This document shows, piece after piece, positions 47,940 to 58,880 of a stretch of 64,000 bases of DNA. Made by a program: the position numbers and the translations under genes. Source of the DNA: Jacaranda mimosifolia (Eukaryota > Streptophyta > Magnoliopsida > Lamiales > Bignoniaceae). How positions within the stretch are numbered: the first letter of the stretch is position 1; the number at the start of each line of letters is the position of its first letter. Location: assembly GCA_018894105.1 (NCBI GenBank), contig CM032121.1, positions 32,344,230 through 32,408,229 on the forward strand, written 5' to 3'. Below the pieces are notes generated by a model. That model was not told the origin of the DNA. It saw only the letters and a list, made by a program, of their open reading frames with translations, and did not search any database.

Positions 47940-50900
47940 AAAGATATACATGTTACAAGTTATCTCAAAATAAGTACACAACTAGTGATAACATAGTACA
48001 TAAATGCAATTCCAAAGTATATAATTGTCAAAACTAGGTACTTTTTTGTAGATTTTCAGTATGAATGAGAGCACAAGTGGTTGAATATTAGTGTTTGTGT
48101 TCCCAACCATTTCAACACATGTTATCACAAGCATTATTTGAAGAAAAGAGGATTTTATTGTATTAGAGTATCTTATGTATTGTTCCAAGCATCGAATTGA
48201 GGTTAAACTCAACCTTTGGGAAACCAAGTACAAAATCACACAAAATAAGTACATAAATAGGGAAAACTCAGTACAAAAACATAGTTCCAAAGTACATAAT
48301 CGCTATAACTAGGTATTTTTTTGTGGATTTGCAGTATCACTCTTAGCACATAAGGGACCGAGTTCAATTTGGCCTAATCTGGTCATTGCATAATCGTAAG
48401 ATCATGACGCATTAGTCCTAGGACTCATACAGTCATGGAGGATTCATTTGGCTCATACATCAATGATTTATACTAGTATGAATGAGAGCACAAGTGGTTG
48501 GATATTCGTGTTTATGTTGCCAACCATTTCAACACATGCTATCACGAGCATTATCTGAAGAAAAAGATGATTTTATTGTTTTAGAGTGTCTTATGTGTTG
48601 TTTCAAGCATCGAATTGAGGTTAAACTCAGCCTTCGGGAAAGCAAGTACAAAATCACACAAATAAGTACATAAATGGGGAAAACTCAGTACGTCAATGCA
48701 GTTCTAAAGTACATAATCGCCAAAACTAGGTACTTTTTTGTGGATTTGCAGTACCACTTTTAGCATATAAGGGACCGAGTTCAATTTGGCCTAATCTGGC
48801 CATTGCATAATCGTAAGATCATGACACATTAATCTTAGGACTCATACAGTCATGATAAATATAGTGGTTTTTGATGGTTACATCGGGAAGATTCATTTAG
48901 CTCACACATTAATGATTTATACTAGTATAAATGAGAGAACAAGTAGTTGGATATTGGTTTTTGTGTTTCCAACCATTTCAACACATGCTATCACGAGCAT
49001 TATTTGAAGTAAAAGATGATTTTATTGTTTTAGAGTATCTTATGTGTTGTTCCAAGCATCGAATTGAGGTTAAACTCAGCCTTTGGGAAAGCAAGTACAA
49101 AATCATACAAATAAGTACATAAATGGGGAAAACTCAGTACATAAATGTAGTTTTGAAGTACATAATCGCCAAGACTATGTACTTTTTGGCAGATTTGCCA
49201 TATCATTCTCAGTACATAAGGGACCAAGTTCAATTCAACCTAATTTAACCATTTCATGATCATAAGACCATGACATATTACTCCTAGGACCTACAGTTAT
49301 GATAGGTTCAACAGTTTTCGATGGTTGTGTCAAGATTATTCATTTGGCTCATGCATCAATAATTTATACTAGTATGAATATGAGCACCAGTGGTTGGATG
49401 TTGGTGTTAACACGTGCTATTATGAGCATTATTTGAAGAAAAGATGATTTTATTGTACTAAAGTGTCTTATGTGTTGTTCCAAGCATCGAATGGAGGTTA
49501 AACTCAGCATTTGGAAAAGCAAGTACAAAATCACGTAAAATAAGTACATAAATGGGGAAAACTCAGTACGTAAATGCAATTCTGAAGTACATAATCACCA
49601 AAACTAGGTATTTTTTTTGCAGATTTCTAGTATTATTCTCATCACATAAGGGATCAAGTTCAATTTAACATAATCTGACCATTGCATGATCATAAGACCT
49701 TGACGTATTATTCCTAGGATCTATAGTCTTGCTAGGTTCAATAGTTTTCAATAGTTGTGTTGGGAGGATTCATTTGGCTCATGCATCAATAATTTATACT
49801 AGTATAAATGTGAGCAGTAGTGGTTGAATGTTGGTGTTTGTGTTCCTAACCATTTTCAACACGTGCTATCATGAGCATTATTTGAAGAAAAGAGGATTTT
49901 ATTGTATTAGAGTATCTTATGTGTTATTCCAAGCATCGAATTGAGGTTAAACTCAGCATTTGGAAAAGCAAGTACAAAATCACGCAAAATAAGTACATAA
50001 ATAGGGAAAACTCAATACGTAAATGCAATTTCGAAGTACATAATCGCCAAAAATAGGTTTTTTTTTGCAGATTTCCATTATCATTCTTAGCACATAAGGG
50101 ATTGAGTTCAATTCGGCCTAATTTGGCCATTACATGATTATAAGACCATGACATATTAGTCTTAGGACCCATATAGTCATTGATAGGTTTAGTGGTTTTT
50201 GATGGTGGTGTCGGGAGGATTTATTTGGCTCATGCATCAATGATTTATACTAGTATAAATGAGAGCACAAGTGGTTAGATGTTGGTGTTTGTGTTCTTAA
50301 CCATTTCAACATGTGCTATCACGTGCATTATTTGAAGAAAAAATGATTTTTTATTGTATTAAAGTGTCTTACGTGTTGTTCTAAGCATCGAATTAAGGTT
50401 AAATTTGGCCTTTGGAAAAGCAAGTACAAAATCACGCAAAATAAGTACATAAATGGGGAAATTTTAGTACATAAATGCAATTCTGAAGTATATAATTGCC
50501 GAAACTAGGTACTTTTTTGCAAATTTGTAGGATCATTCTAAGCAAATAAGGGACCGAATTCAATTCGGCATAATCTGGCTATTGCATGATCATAAGACCA
50601 TCACGTATTAGTCCTAGGACCTATATAGTTATGATAGGTTCACTGGTTTTCAATAGTGGTGTCAGGAGGATTCATTTGACTCATGGATCAATGATTTATA
50701 CTAGTATGAATGAAAGCACAAGTGGTTAGATGTTGGTGTTTGTGTTCCTAACCATTTCAACACGAGCTATCACATGCATTATTTGAAGAAAATATGATTT
50801 TATTATATTAGAGTGTCTTACGTGTTGTTTTAAGTATCGAATTGAGGTTAAACTCGGCCTTTAAAAAAGCAAGTACAAAATCACTTAAAATAAGTACATA

Positions 50901-51530
50901 AATGGGAAAATTTTAGTACATAAATGCATTTTTGAAGTACATAATCGCCAAAATTAGGTACGTTTTTGCGAATTTGTAGTATCATCCTCAGCACATAAGG
51001 GATCGAGTTCAATTCGGTATAATCTAGCCATTGCATGATCATAAGACCATGACTTGTTAGTCCTATGACTCATACATTTACGTCGTACACTAATGGTTTA
51101 TACTAGTATGAATGGGAACACAAGTGGTTAGATATGGGTAGTTGTGTTCCAACCATTTGCGCATGTGCTATCACTACCATTACTTGAAGAAAATATGATA
51201 TCATTGTATTGGAGTGTCTTATGTGTCTTTTCACACTTTAAATTGAGGTAAAATCAGCCAAACGAGAATCAAGTACAAAAACACGCAAAATAAGTATAGA
51301 ACTAAAGTGAATTCCGTACAAAACTGCAGAGATGAAGTATAGAAACCCTAGGAATAGGTATTTCTTTGTCGATTTTTAGTATTATTCTTAATACATAAGA
51401 GATGAAGTCGAATTTAACTAGTTAGGTTATTGCATGACTATCAAACCATGATTTATCAGTCCTATGATTGATTTAGTCATGAAAGGTTTATACATTTACC
51501 TCACACACCAATAGTTTACACTAATATGAA
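47940..51530. repeat. Satellite-like tandem array, about 440-bp units, eight plus partial copies
   Basis: Units starting ATGAATGAGAGCACAAGTGG (or close variants) occur at 48061, 48478, 48927, 49374, 49804, 50255, 50706 and 51108, with a ninth start at 51526; spacings are 417, 449, 447, 430, 451, 451, 402 and 418 bp. A partial unit lies at 47940-48060. Each unit contains a block of AGTAC motifs 21-23 bp apart, then CATAAGGGACCGAGTTCAAT. The last units are the most diverged. The array is cut by the hAT terminus at 51531. Short frames on both strands (48482-48673, 48931-49122, 47982-48290, 49364-49579, 49924-50172) recur because the DNA repeats; none has a known domain. Confidence 0.93.
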
Positions 51531-54500
51531 TAGGGGTGGCAATTCGTGTGGGTCGTGTGGGTTCGTGTCGGGTTAGAATGGGGTATAATATTATTTTCCT
51601 CAACCCTAACCCAACCCAACCCGATGACAACCTGAGAGTGTCCAAACCTAACCCGAACCAATAAAAATCAGGTCAAGTTCGAGTTGACCTAAAATTATAT
51701 GCACATTATATAAAAAAATGTCTAAATACAAGCAAAAACCAAAAATTACTTAATAGTAATGATATGCTTACAAAAATAAAAGAGGACATCCACTTTTGAG
51801 TTTGTTCAAAATAAACTAGAAGAAAGAGAGTACGTACATTTTTACAACACATATGATAACCACTAGAGTTCAATTATTTTTCTATTATATTATTGCTAAT
51901 GATAATCTGTACAAATATTAACTAATTTAAAAATTTACGAGCGAAGATTATTAAAAAAATGATTAGGCTTTTTGTGAAATGAAAACCCATAAGAGAAAGT
52001 GGTGAACTTATGCTAGTTTCTCAAGTATTTAATTTTTTGATATACACATAGCACTCTAAGTATTGCATACAATTAGAAAGGTGATAAAAATCAGCATAAA
52101 GAAATTTTAGAAAGAAAATATGAACTCAATATGTATTGGTATCATGAAATGAAAAAAAAAATTACACAACTCCTTTAGCGCAAAACAAGCAACCTAATTT
52201 TATTGGATCGGACTTAAACTATGAACTAAGTCAAGTAGTGAAACCATTGCCTCAAGGTTACTCTAATGACAATGAAATAGGCTTCAGGTTAGAACAATAA
52301 TTAGTTTAATCTAAGCTCTAAGCTGCTATAGTATAGTATTTGTTATTGCTAACAACTAATGATGCTCAAACAACTAGTTGTGGGGTTCTTCACTAAGCGA
52401 GCAAGTGGATGATATAAAAAAAAAAAAAGAGAGATGCTGCCATAGAAATGTCCATTCTACAATTATGCAACAGACAAATAAAATCAAAATCAAAATTCCA
52501 GGAGCAAATTAGAAGTCTTGATATAAAACAATCCAGTAGCTATCTCATCACAAAATGTGTGCAGCAATCACTTTCCCAAATCAGATAGCTGAGGCGTCAA
52601 CAACAACCTTGGATAGTTGGATTCATGTTCCAAAACAGAAACATCCACAAAGGGGAACAAATTGAAATTTGCAGAAACCATAGCAATTGAAGAGGACAAA
52701 ATCAGTTTCAATTCTGCCAAAACTAATAACAGAAACTGATTTGAGTTGTTAGCGAATAAATTTGTTCTGAACAAATAACAACAACTCCTCAGAGACTCAG
52801 CAAGTACCAACCAACAATCAAACAAAATTCAAGGAACAAATCAATTCAGTAGCTAATTCCTTCATAACAGGTTGCTCTATATAGACATTCCATGCAAAGC
52901 CAATTCCTCAAACAGAAAAGTCCAAGCAACTTATTTTTCAACTTCTAAAATCCAAAACCAAGGGAATATGATGCCATGGAATAACAAGAAAACCATTTGT
53001 GCAACATCATCATTCCAAAATTATCATAGACTGTAAGTCAGCTGGAGCAGAACATGATAAAACTGAAGTGACACTACAACAATCCTGTCAAAACTTATAT
53101 CAACAAAAGATACTCAAGACAACCACCATTAAATCCAAGCTAACTCATAGTTGAAGAGGAGTTATTGAACCAAAATAGGAAAGATAAAATTCAGTTCACA
53201 TAAAACAATTTAAGAAAGAACCTCCAACCAACAAAACAAAAAGAACCTCAGAAGCAACCAAATTGCCAACTATTGAGAAAGTAGTTGGCATGTGTGTATT
53301 AGTTTCTGTACTCTTGGTGACTTCAATAGACCTATGTGTTGTGTTTTGCAAGTCCTTAAGGTGCTCACCACACAAGTGCTGGTATCAAACATAATCATAC
53401 AAACATAAACATAACAAATCCATTCAATTTCAAGTCCCATTCTCTTGCTCCAAGTATAATCGTACTAGTTTGCATCATTAGCTACTCATAAATATTAAAC
53501 AACAAACAGTAAACAAACTACCATTTGTCCCATTAGAAGGCATAAAAAAGCTACAGTTGAAAGGACAAGCTAATTTGGGGAAAAAAAATGTGCCCGAGCA
53601 ATATGATATTCTCTCCGAGCAATCCAAGCACCAGTTTGTGACCATGATATGTCATCCCATTCTAGATTATCCTCCAAAACCTGGCCAATTTCAAAGGAAC
53701 AAGTAAATACCAAAAGCAATAACATTATTCCATAGAACTCATACTCTCTCCAAAAGATAGCATGAGTCAGTCATCACATTCATAATCTATAGAAAAAGAG
53801 GCACTCTCCCAACAGCCTAGAATGGCAGAATTATCAATTGCATAATAGTAACAAACTTAAAAGGCAACAATATCCAGCTATCACCTTTTGCAGCCCCTCC
53901 ATGCTATTTGCAGTCTCAGCTACTCCAAATCTAAAATAAAGGGGAGAAAAAAGTTAAACAAAAAGTTATAATTAATAAGTTGGTTTGCAACAATCAATTA
54001 AAAAAGAAAATCAGTACATATACCAATTCAAAGTTTTAAATTACCAGATGTGTTCGAAGTAGGTAATGTGGTTTTTGAACTGCCATCATTGTCATCATTC
54101 ACGTTCATGCTCAAACTCAAAATATTTTCTGTCAACTCATCTAATTTCACCGGAACAGATTCTAAAGCATAGAAAAAAAAATAAAAATGATATGGTAAGT
54201 TGATATTTAAAACTAGAACACATAAATGAAAAATAGAAAGGCATAAAAAACTAAAGCTCTTACCTTTTTGTCCAAACAACCAATCCCTGCAGCATATAAG
54301 GGCTTCAACTACATCAGGTTTCAAGGCACTACGATATTGATCTAATACTCTACCACCCGTGCTAAAAGCCGACTCAGAGGCAACTGTAGATATAGGAACA
54401 CTCAAGATATCCTGAGCCATCTTTGCAAGCTCAGGATATATATGTTGATGAGCTTTCCAAAATGAAAGCACATCAACCTTCACACTCATGTCTATTAGTG

Positions 54501-55979
54501 CCTCATCTAAGTGCAAATCCAACTGAGATTTTTGTGCACTTGTTGCAAATTCTGTACTTTTGAAGGATTTAAATTCCTATACTAATGAAAAAAATAAGTT
54601 AATAATCAATAAAACAATGATAAAGTACTCAAGACAATATTTTAATAGATAGACAAAATCTTAAAACATGTTATGGTACCTTCAACACATCATCACAGTC
54701 CGTGTTTTGAGCATTATCATTTGAAATTCCATAAGATCTTGATGAAGTGCCATTTGGAGATGGCTTGGTAGAAACCCTTATGTATTCATCAAAAATAGAA
54801 AATAATTTGGTCCTTACCTTCCCTAACTCAACAGAACCAACCCCATAAAGCTTATTGTAGCAAAACTCAACGAATTGAAACTTGTACTTTGGATCAAACA
54901 CCACAACAATGGCTAAAAGAACATTGAATTCTTTCCAATATATGTCAAACTTTACAAACATTTGCCTAGCCATTTGACTCATGAAAGAATCTGAACTTCC
55001 CAACTCTTGATTGAAGAAGAGTTGTATCGAAAAAACTCTACGAAAATACAGATTAGTTGTGGGATATTTGACACTAGAAAACGGATTGGTTGTTTCATAA
55101 AACTTCTCAAGAAACTTGCACATCTTTTCAACTTTTCCCCACTCCTCATGCGAAGGACAATGTGTGAAATTCGAATCACTCAAGCGCAAATAATTAAAGG
55201 CACGACGATAATATAAAGCATTAGAAAGCATCATAAAGGTAGAGTTCCATCTACTAGGAGCATTTTGTCTTAGAGCTTTCCCAAGTTCAATAGAAATCTG
55301 TGCCACACATTTAAGAAATTTCTATTTTCTTACTTGATACCATTTCACATACTTCACACATTCCCTAATTGCATCAACAGATCTATCAATATTTTTCAAT
55401 CATTCTTGCACTATTAAGTTCAAAATATGAGCACAACAATGAACATGTAGAAATTCACCTTCATTGACCAAAGCAGCTTTAACACTAAGCTGACTTCGCA
55501 ATAAATCAACAAAAACATCATTTGCAGCAGCATTATCTAAAGTCAATGTGAAAACTTTTTTCTCAATCCCCCAAACAGTCAACAAGCTATAAATCTTTTC
55601 AGATAAAGCTATACCAGAATGTGGATGAGGCATATAAGAAAAACTTATGATCTTCTTTTGCAACAACTAGTCAACGTCTATGTAATGAGCAGTCAAACAC
55701 AAATATCCATCAGTTGCAATAGAAGTCCACAAATCAGATGTAAAAGATATTTTCCCAGGACAAGTGCACAATTGTTGAGAAAGCCTACTTCGTTCCCTTT
55801 TATATATTTTAAAAACATCTGCCTTAGCTGTATTCCTAGAAATAGACTGAACTTGAGGCTACAGATAGGTAAAGATGGCTCTAATGGCTTTATATTCAAC
55901 AAATTGGAACGGCAATTCATGTCTAATGAGTGCTAAAATTAATAGCTCCCTAAATCTTTCTTGATTAATCACTACAACA
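51531..55979 (-). mobile_element. Larger hAT element with transposase pseudogene, one end missing
   Basis: The left terminus TAGGGGTGGCAATTCG begins at 51531 inside a satellite unit, followed by subterminal GTGTGGGTCGTGTGGG / AACCCAACCC repeats. About 2 kb of non-coding DNA (52000-54000, GC-richer than its surroundings) leads to a minus-strand transposase. The other terminus is missing: transposase sequence stops at 55979, where a CACTA-type end starts. The left 8-mer AATATGAA (51523-51530) would be the target duplication, but its partner is not in the window. Linking terminus and transposase into one element is an inference from layout. The frame at 52568-52825 is not conserved. Confidence 0.6.
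54028..55979 (-). pseudogene. hAT transposase pseudogene (zinc-finger-BED/RICESLEEPER type), N-terminus missing
   Basis: The minus strand encodes a hAT transposase from its central part to the C-terminus. Readable blocks in order: FQFVEYKAIRAIF (near 55900), SFTSDLWTSIATDGY (about 55720-55760), FTLTLDNAAANDVF (about 55520-55560), HVHCCAHILNLIVQE (about 55403-55450), then SRWNSTFMML and the hATC dimerisation domain with ISTVASESAFSTGGRVLD (about 54335-54390). Two short introns fit GT-AG rules: 54577-54679 (AAG|GTACCA ... ATAG|GAATTT) and 54162-54263 (AAG|GTAAGA ... TTAG|AATCTG). In-frame stops lie at 55859-55861, 55676-55678, 55400-55402 and 55322-55324, so it is dead. The BED zinc finger and N-terminus are lost at 55979. 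Confidence 0.88.
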
Positions 55980-56449
55980 AATTACACTTTTAGTAACGAA
56001 AAAATTCGTTACTAGAAAGATCAAATTCGTTACCTAAAATATTGGTAACGAGTTTTTCGTTACCAAAGTTTAGTGCCCTAAAGCCCGTCGCAAAAAGTAT
56101 TAGTAACGAAATTTATGGTTCGTTACGCTTGATGGCCTTATGGCGACGAAATGTATCGTTACAAAAAGTTTCGAATTAGTGACAAAACAATTTTAGTTAC
56201 AATAGATTTCTTTAGCGTAACGAAATACTTAGTTACCAAAGCATTGGCAATTTTGTTGCATTTTATTTTTTCATTACCAATGCATAATATAATGATATTA
56301 TTTATTTAATTAAGTAGAGTTACTAATTGTTTATGTGACAAAATATTTGGTTACAAATACTTAAGTAAAATTTTAATTCAAAAATAAGTATTTCGTTACT
56401 AATGGAATAAATAACTAAAAGTTTTATTACTAAATGTATGTGCATGGGC

Positions 56450-56962
56450 TCCTATTTGGGCTGGTTCATACGGATGGGCCATTTGACATTAGGTCTACGC
56501 CTGCTGGGCTGCCGAACTCTGGGCTCGACCCGGGCCATCGCCCACCAGCCTATGGCCCATTAGCAAGAATGCCACAGGCCAGCCCACCCGCAAGAAGAAA
56601 ATAGGAACCAGCGCTCAGGCCCAGATCACACACCGGCCTACCCATAATGCCCAGTGCCCCACACCTGCCCACCAGGCCCTACCCCCGACCGCTAGCATCG
56701 GCCCACCAACAAGGCCCAACAGCCACCCCGGCCCAGGCTCGAGCGCAGGCCCAACGCAAATTCATCCCCCCAATTGTTGGTGGCCCTACCCCCGACCACT
56801 AGCATCGGTCCACCTACAAGGCCCAAGAGCCACGCCGGCCCAGGCTCGAGCACAGGCCCAGGCCTAGGCCCACCGGAGCGCAGGCCCACACGACCGCTGG
56901 ACCGAGCACAGGGCCCACAGAAGCCGCGCGCAGGCTAGCGCAAATTCATCCCCCCAATTGTT
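56450..56962. repeat. GC-rich GGCCCA island with 107-bp tandem duplication
   Basis: In an AT-rich setting, about 500 bp are GC-rich with dozens of GGCCCA/GCCCAC words. A unit starting GGCCCTACCCCCGACC occurs at 56675 and 56782 (107 bp apart); AAATTCATCCCCCCAATTG also occurs twice (about 56758 and 56943). The minus-strand frame at 56692-56889 is a composition artefact. On the minus strand the island lies directly downstream of a tRNA-like head (56963-57035). Confidence 0.8.
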
Positions 56963-57035
56963 GGTGGCAGCAGGATTTGATCCCAAAACCCATGCCCACA
57001 TGAACCAAGCACCTAACCATCTTGGCTACATGTCC
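56963..57035 (-). ncRNA. tRNA-like (SINE-head-like) sequence
   Basis: The minus strand reads GGACATGTAGCCAAGATGG, with an A-box-like TAGCCAAGATGG, and about 40 bases on GGGATCAAATCCTGC, a B-box-like GGATCAAATCC (consensus GGTTCGAATCC). Box spacing fits a tRNA-type RNA polymerase III promoter. The ends do not pair as an acceptor stem, so it is not a functional tRNA; it may be the head of a SINE or a tRNA pseudogene. Confidence 0.45.
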
Positions 57036-57359
57036 AATAATTATTATTGGCATTTGCTCAATTACTTATTCATCTCTTCCATATAAAGCTCTCAAACAAT
57101 TTCACATGTTATCAAGCAAACATTATTTTATTTTTAAAAACAAAATAATAATTATCATTTGAATAAATAAAATAAGAGTATCAAATAGTGAATTAAAAGA
57201 AATAAATAAAAAGTGTGAGATAATTATATAACGTAGCTGCATGAAGCAAAGAAATTTTATTACATATATGTATATATAAATTGTTAGGTAAATGCTTAAT
57301 ATTTTTTGTAGAAGAGCCTTTAATATAAAATACTTTATTTTAGAAATTTATAAAAAAAA

Positions 57360-57743
57360 TATTTAAAAAAAATAATTGGCATTACATATATATAAATATT
57401 AAAAAATTGTGAACAAAACCCTTTAAAGTAAAAAACAAAGGACAATCTAACAAGCAAAAGTAACAATATTATTAATTCCGGTGGTTTAGAAAAATCAGCA
57501 CGAAGTTATTCATTCAGGGAATGTTATACTAACAGCCGCCATTTATTATGAATTCCACGGAGGTTTCAAAAAACCACCACTAAATGGCTAATTCAGTGGT
57601 GGTTTGGATAAATTGTTGCTCAACCACCGTCAAATTAATATTTTGCGGCAGTTGAGACAAACCATCACAAAATATATGCTGCGATTAATCTATTTTCTTG
57701 TAGTGTGTATGTGTGTGTATACTATATATGTATATAAGTTTGA
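57360..57743. repeat. Block A, copy 1 (with CACTA-type right end)
   Basis: Contains AATTGGCATTACATATAT, then ACAAAACCCTTTAAAGT, then the right CACTA-type end. It recurs at 58474-58661 with about 100-200 bp internally deleted; the offset is about 1113 bp. Confidence 0.75.
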
Positions 57744-58020
57744 ATGAAAAATTATATTATATACATAGTTATAAATATTAAATATTATTTAATTCGAAAT
57801 GAATAAATAGAAAAAATAGATAAAAATAAAAGTAATTTAAATTTTATTGATAAATTTATATATATATATATGTATATTATATATGTGAATAAGTATACAT
57901 GTATGAATAATTCGAAAGAAAAAAGATAAAAATAACAATTATTTAAAATTTTATAAATAAATTTTTATATATATATGTATAAAATGAGAATATATGAAAT
58001 AATGAGAAATTTTGATTTTG
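57744..58020. repeat. Block B, copy 1
   Basis: Landmarks TAAATATTAAATATTATTTA, GAATGAATAAATAGAAAAAA and GTATACATGTATGAATAATT. Further copies at 58697-58810, 60186-60414 and 63600-63960. AT-rich, non-coding. Confidence 0.8.
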
Positions 58021-58473
58021 ATTATTTGAAAGGTTGACAACTTTTTTTGTTATTCACTACATTTTTGTTATTTGCAAAATATAATATGGATATCCAATTA
58101 TATTTATAAAAAAATTTGAGAATGAATACAATAATTTTTTTTTCTATATTTTATTTTACATGATAATTTCATCCTCATATTTTGTCACTAATTCATATTT
58201 TAAATCAATTTTAAGTTTATAGTTATTTTATCAATTTACTATAGTTTTAACTTTATATGATTAATGCCAAACTCTTTTCTTCACTTAATTATTCAATAAC
58301 TAAGTTATGAGCCAAATTAAAATGTTTCTATTAACTTATATACTAATATTGATTTTAACTTTATAATTATTTTATATATTTATTTTGATTTATTTTACTT
58401 TTTTTTATCTTTACTATCACAGTTTTGTCTTAACTTAATTGATTTTTAATCAAAAATTAAAATTAAATAAGAT
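58021..58473. other. AT-rich DNA without recognised feature
   Basis: About 450 bp between repeat blocks. No gene, and no match to other segments in the window was noticed. Confidence 0.6.
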
Positions 58474-58810
58474 TGTTTTTAAAAAATAATTGGCATTACA
58501 TATATACATATATGTATATATATATATTAAAAAATAGTGGACAAAACCCTTTAAAGTTAAAAACAAAGAGCAATCTAATAAGTAAAAGAAATAATATTAT
58601 TAATTGCGGCAATTTAGAAAAACCAGCGCAAAGTATAAGATTAACCTATTTTCTTGTGGCGTATATATATATACACTATATATGTAAATAAGTACGAATA
58701 AAAAATTATATTATACATATTTATAAATATTAAATATTATTTAATTCGGAATGAATAAATAGAAAATTAGATAAAAATAATTATTGATAAATTTATAAAT
58801 ATGTATATTA
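58474..58810. repeat. Blocks A and B, copy 2
   Basis: Block A copy 2 (58474-58661) ends TTTTCTTGTGGCG where copy 1 has TTTTCTTGTAGTG, so the CACTA-type end was duplicated together with its flanks. Block B copy 2 (58697-58810) follows in the same order. The A-B pair thus forms a tandem segmental duplication. The frame at 58473-58691 is chance. Confidence 0.8.
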
Positions 58811-58880
58811 TATTTTTGTGAATAAGTATAAATAGAAAAAATAAGTATACATGTATATTTATAAATATGTATATTATATT

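Larger units (their letters stand above)
55980..57706. mobile_element. CACTA-type termini bounding a chimeric segment
   Basis: At 55980 the sequence reads CACTACAACAAATTACAC, a classic CACTA terminus, followed to about 56430 by at least a dozen GTAAC/GTTAC words (GTAACGAAAAAATTCGTTAC type), the subterminal repeats of such elements. At 57699-57706 it ends TTCTTGTAGTG, the inverted counterpart. But subterminal repeats on the right are of another type (GGTGGTTTGG/CCACCAC), and 3-bp flanks do not match (AAT versus TGT). These are therefore probably ends of two different CACTA elements. No CACTA transposase is present. Confidence 0.55.

Noticed and set aside
48482..49122. Similar 63-codon plus-strand ORFs in successive array units
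   Set aside because: Similarity follows from DNA tandem repetition; other units carry stops and shifts, and no known domain is present.
47069..51530. CRISPR array
   Set aside because: Units are contiguous satellite-type repeats without unique spacers, in plant-type DNA.
52568..52825. 85-codon minus-strand ORF
   Set aside because: Lies in the non-coding 3' part of the hAT element; hydrophobic composition, no known motif and no link to the transposase reading frame.
56692..56889. 65-codon minus-strand ORF in the GC-rich island
   Set aside because: Gly/Pro-rich composition artefact of GC-rich repeats with few stop codons.
56963..57035. Functional tRNA gene
   Set aside because: A- and B-box-like motifs are present, but the ends do not form an acceptor stem; kept only as tRNA-like.
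55980..57706. A single intact CACTA element
   Set aside because: Different subterminal repeats at the two ends and unequal 3-bp flanks.
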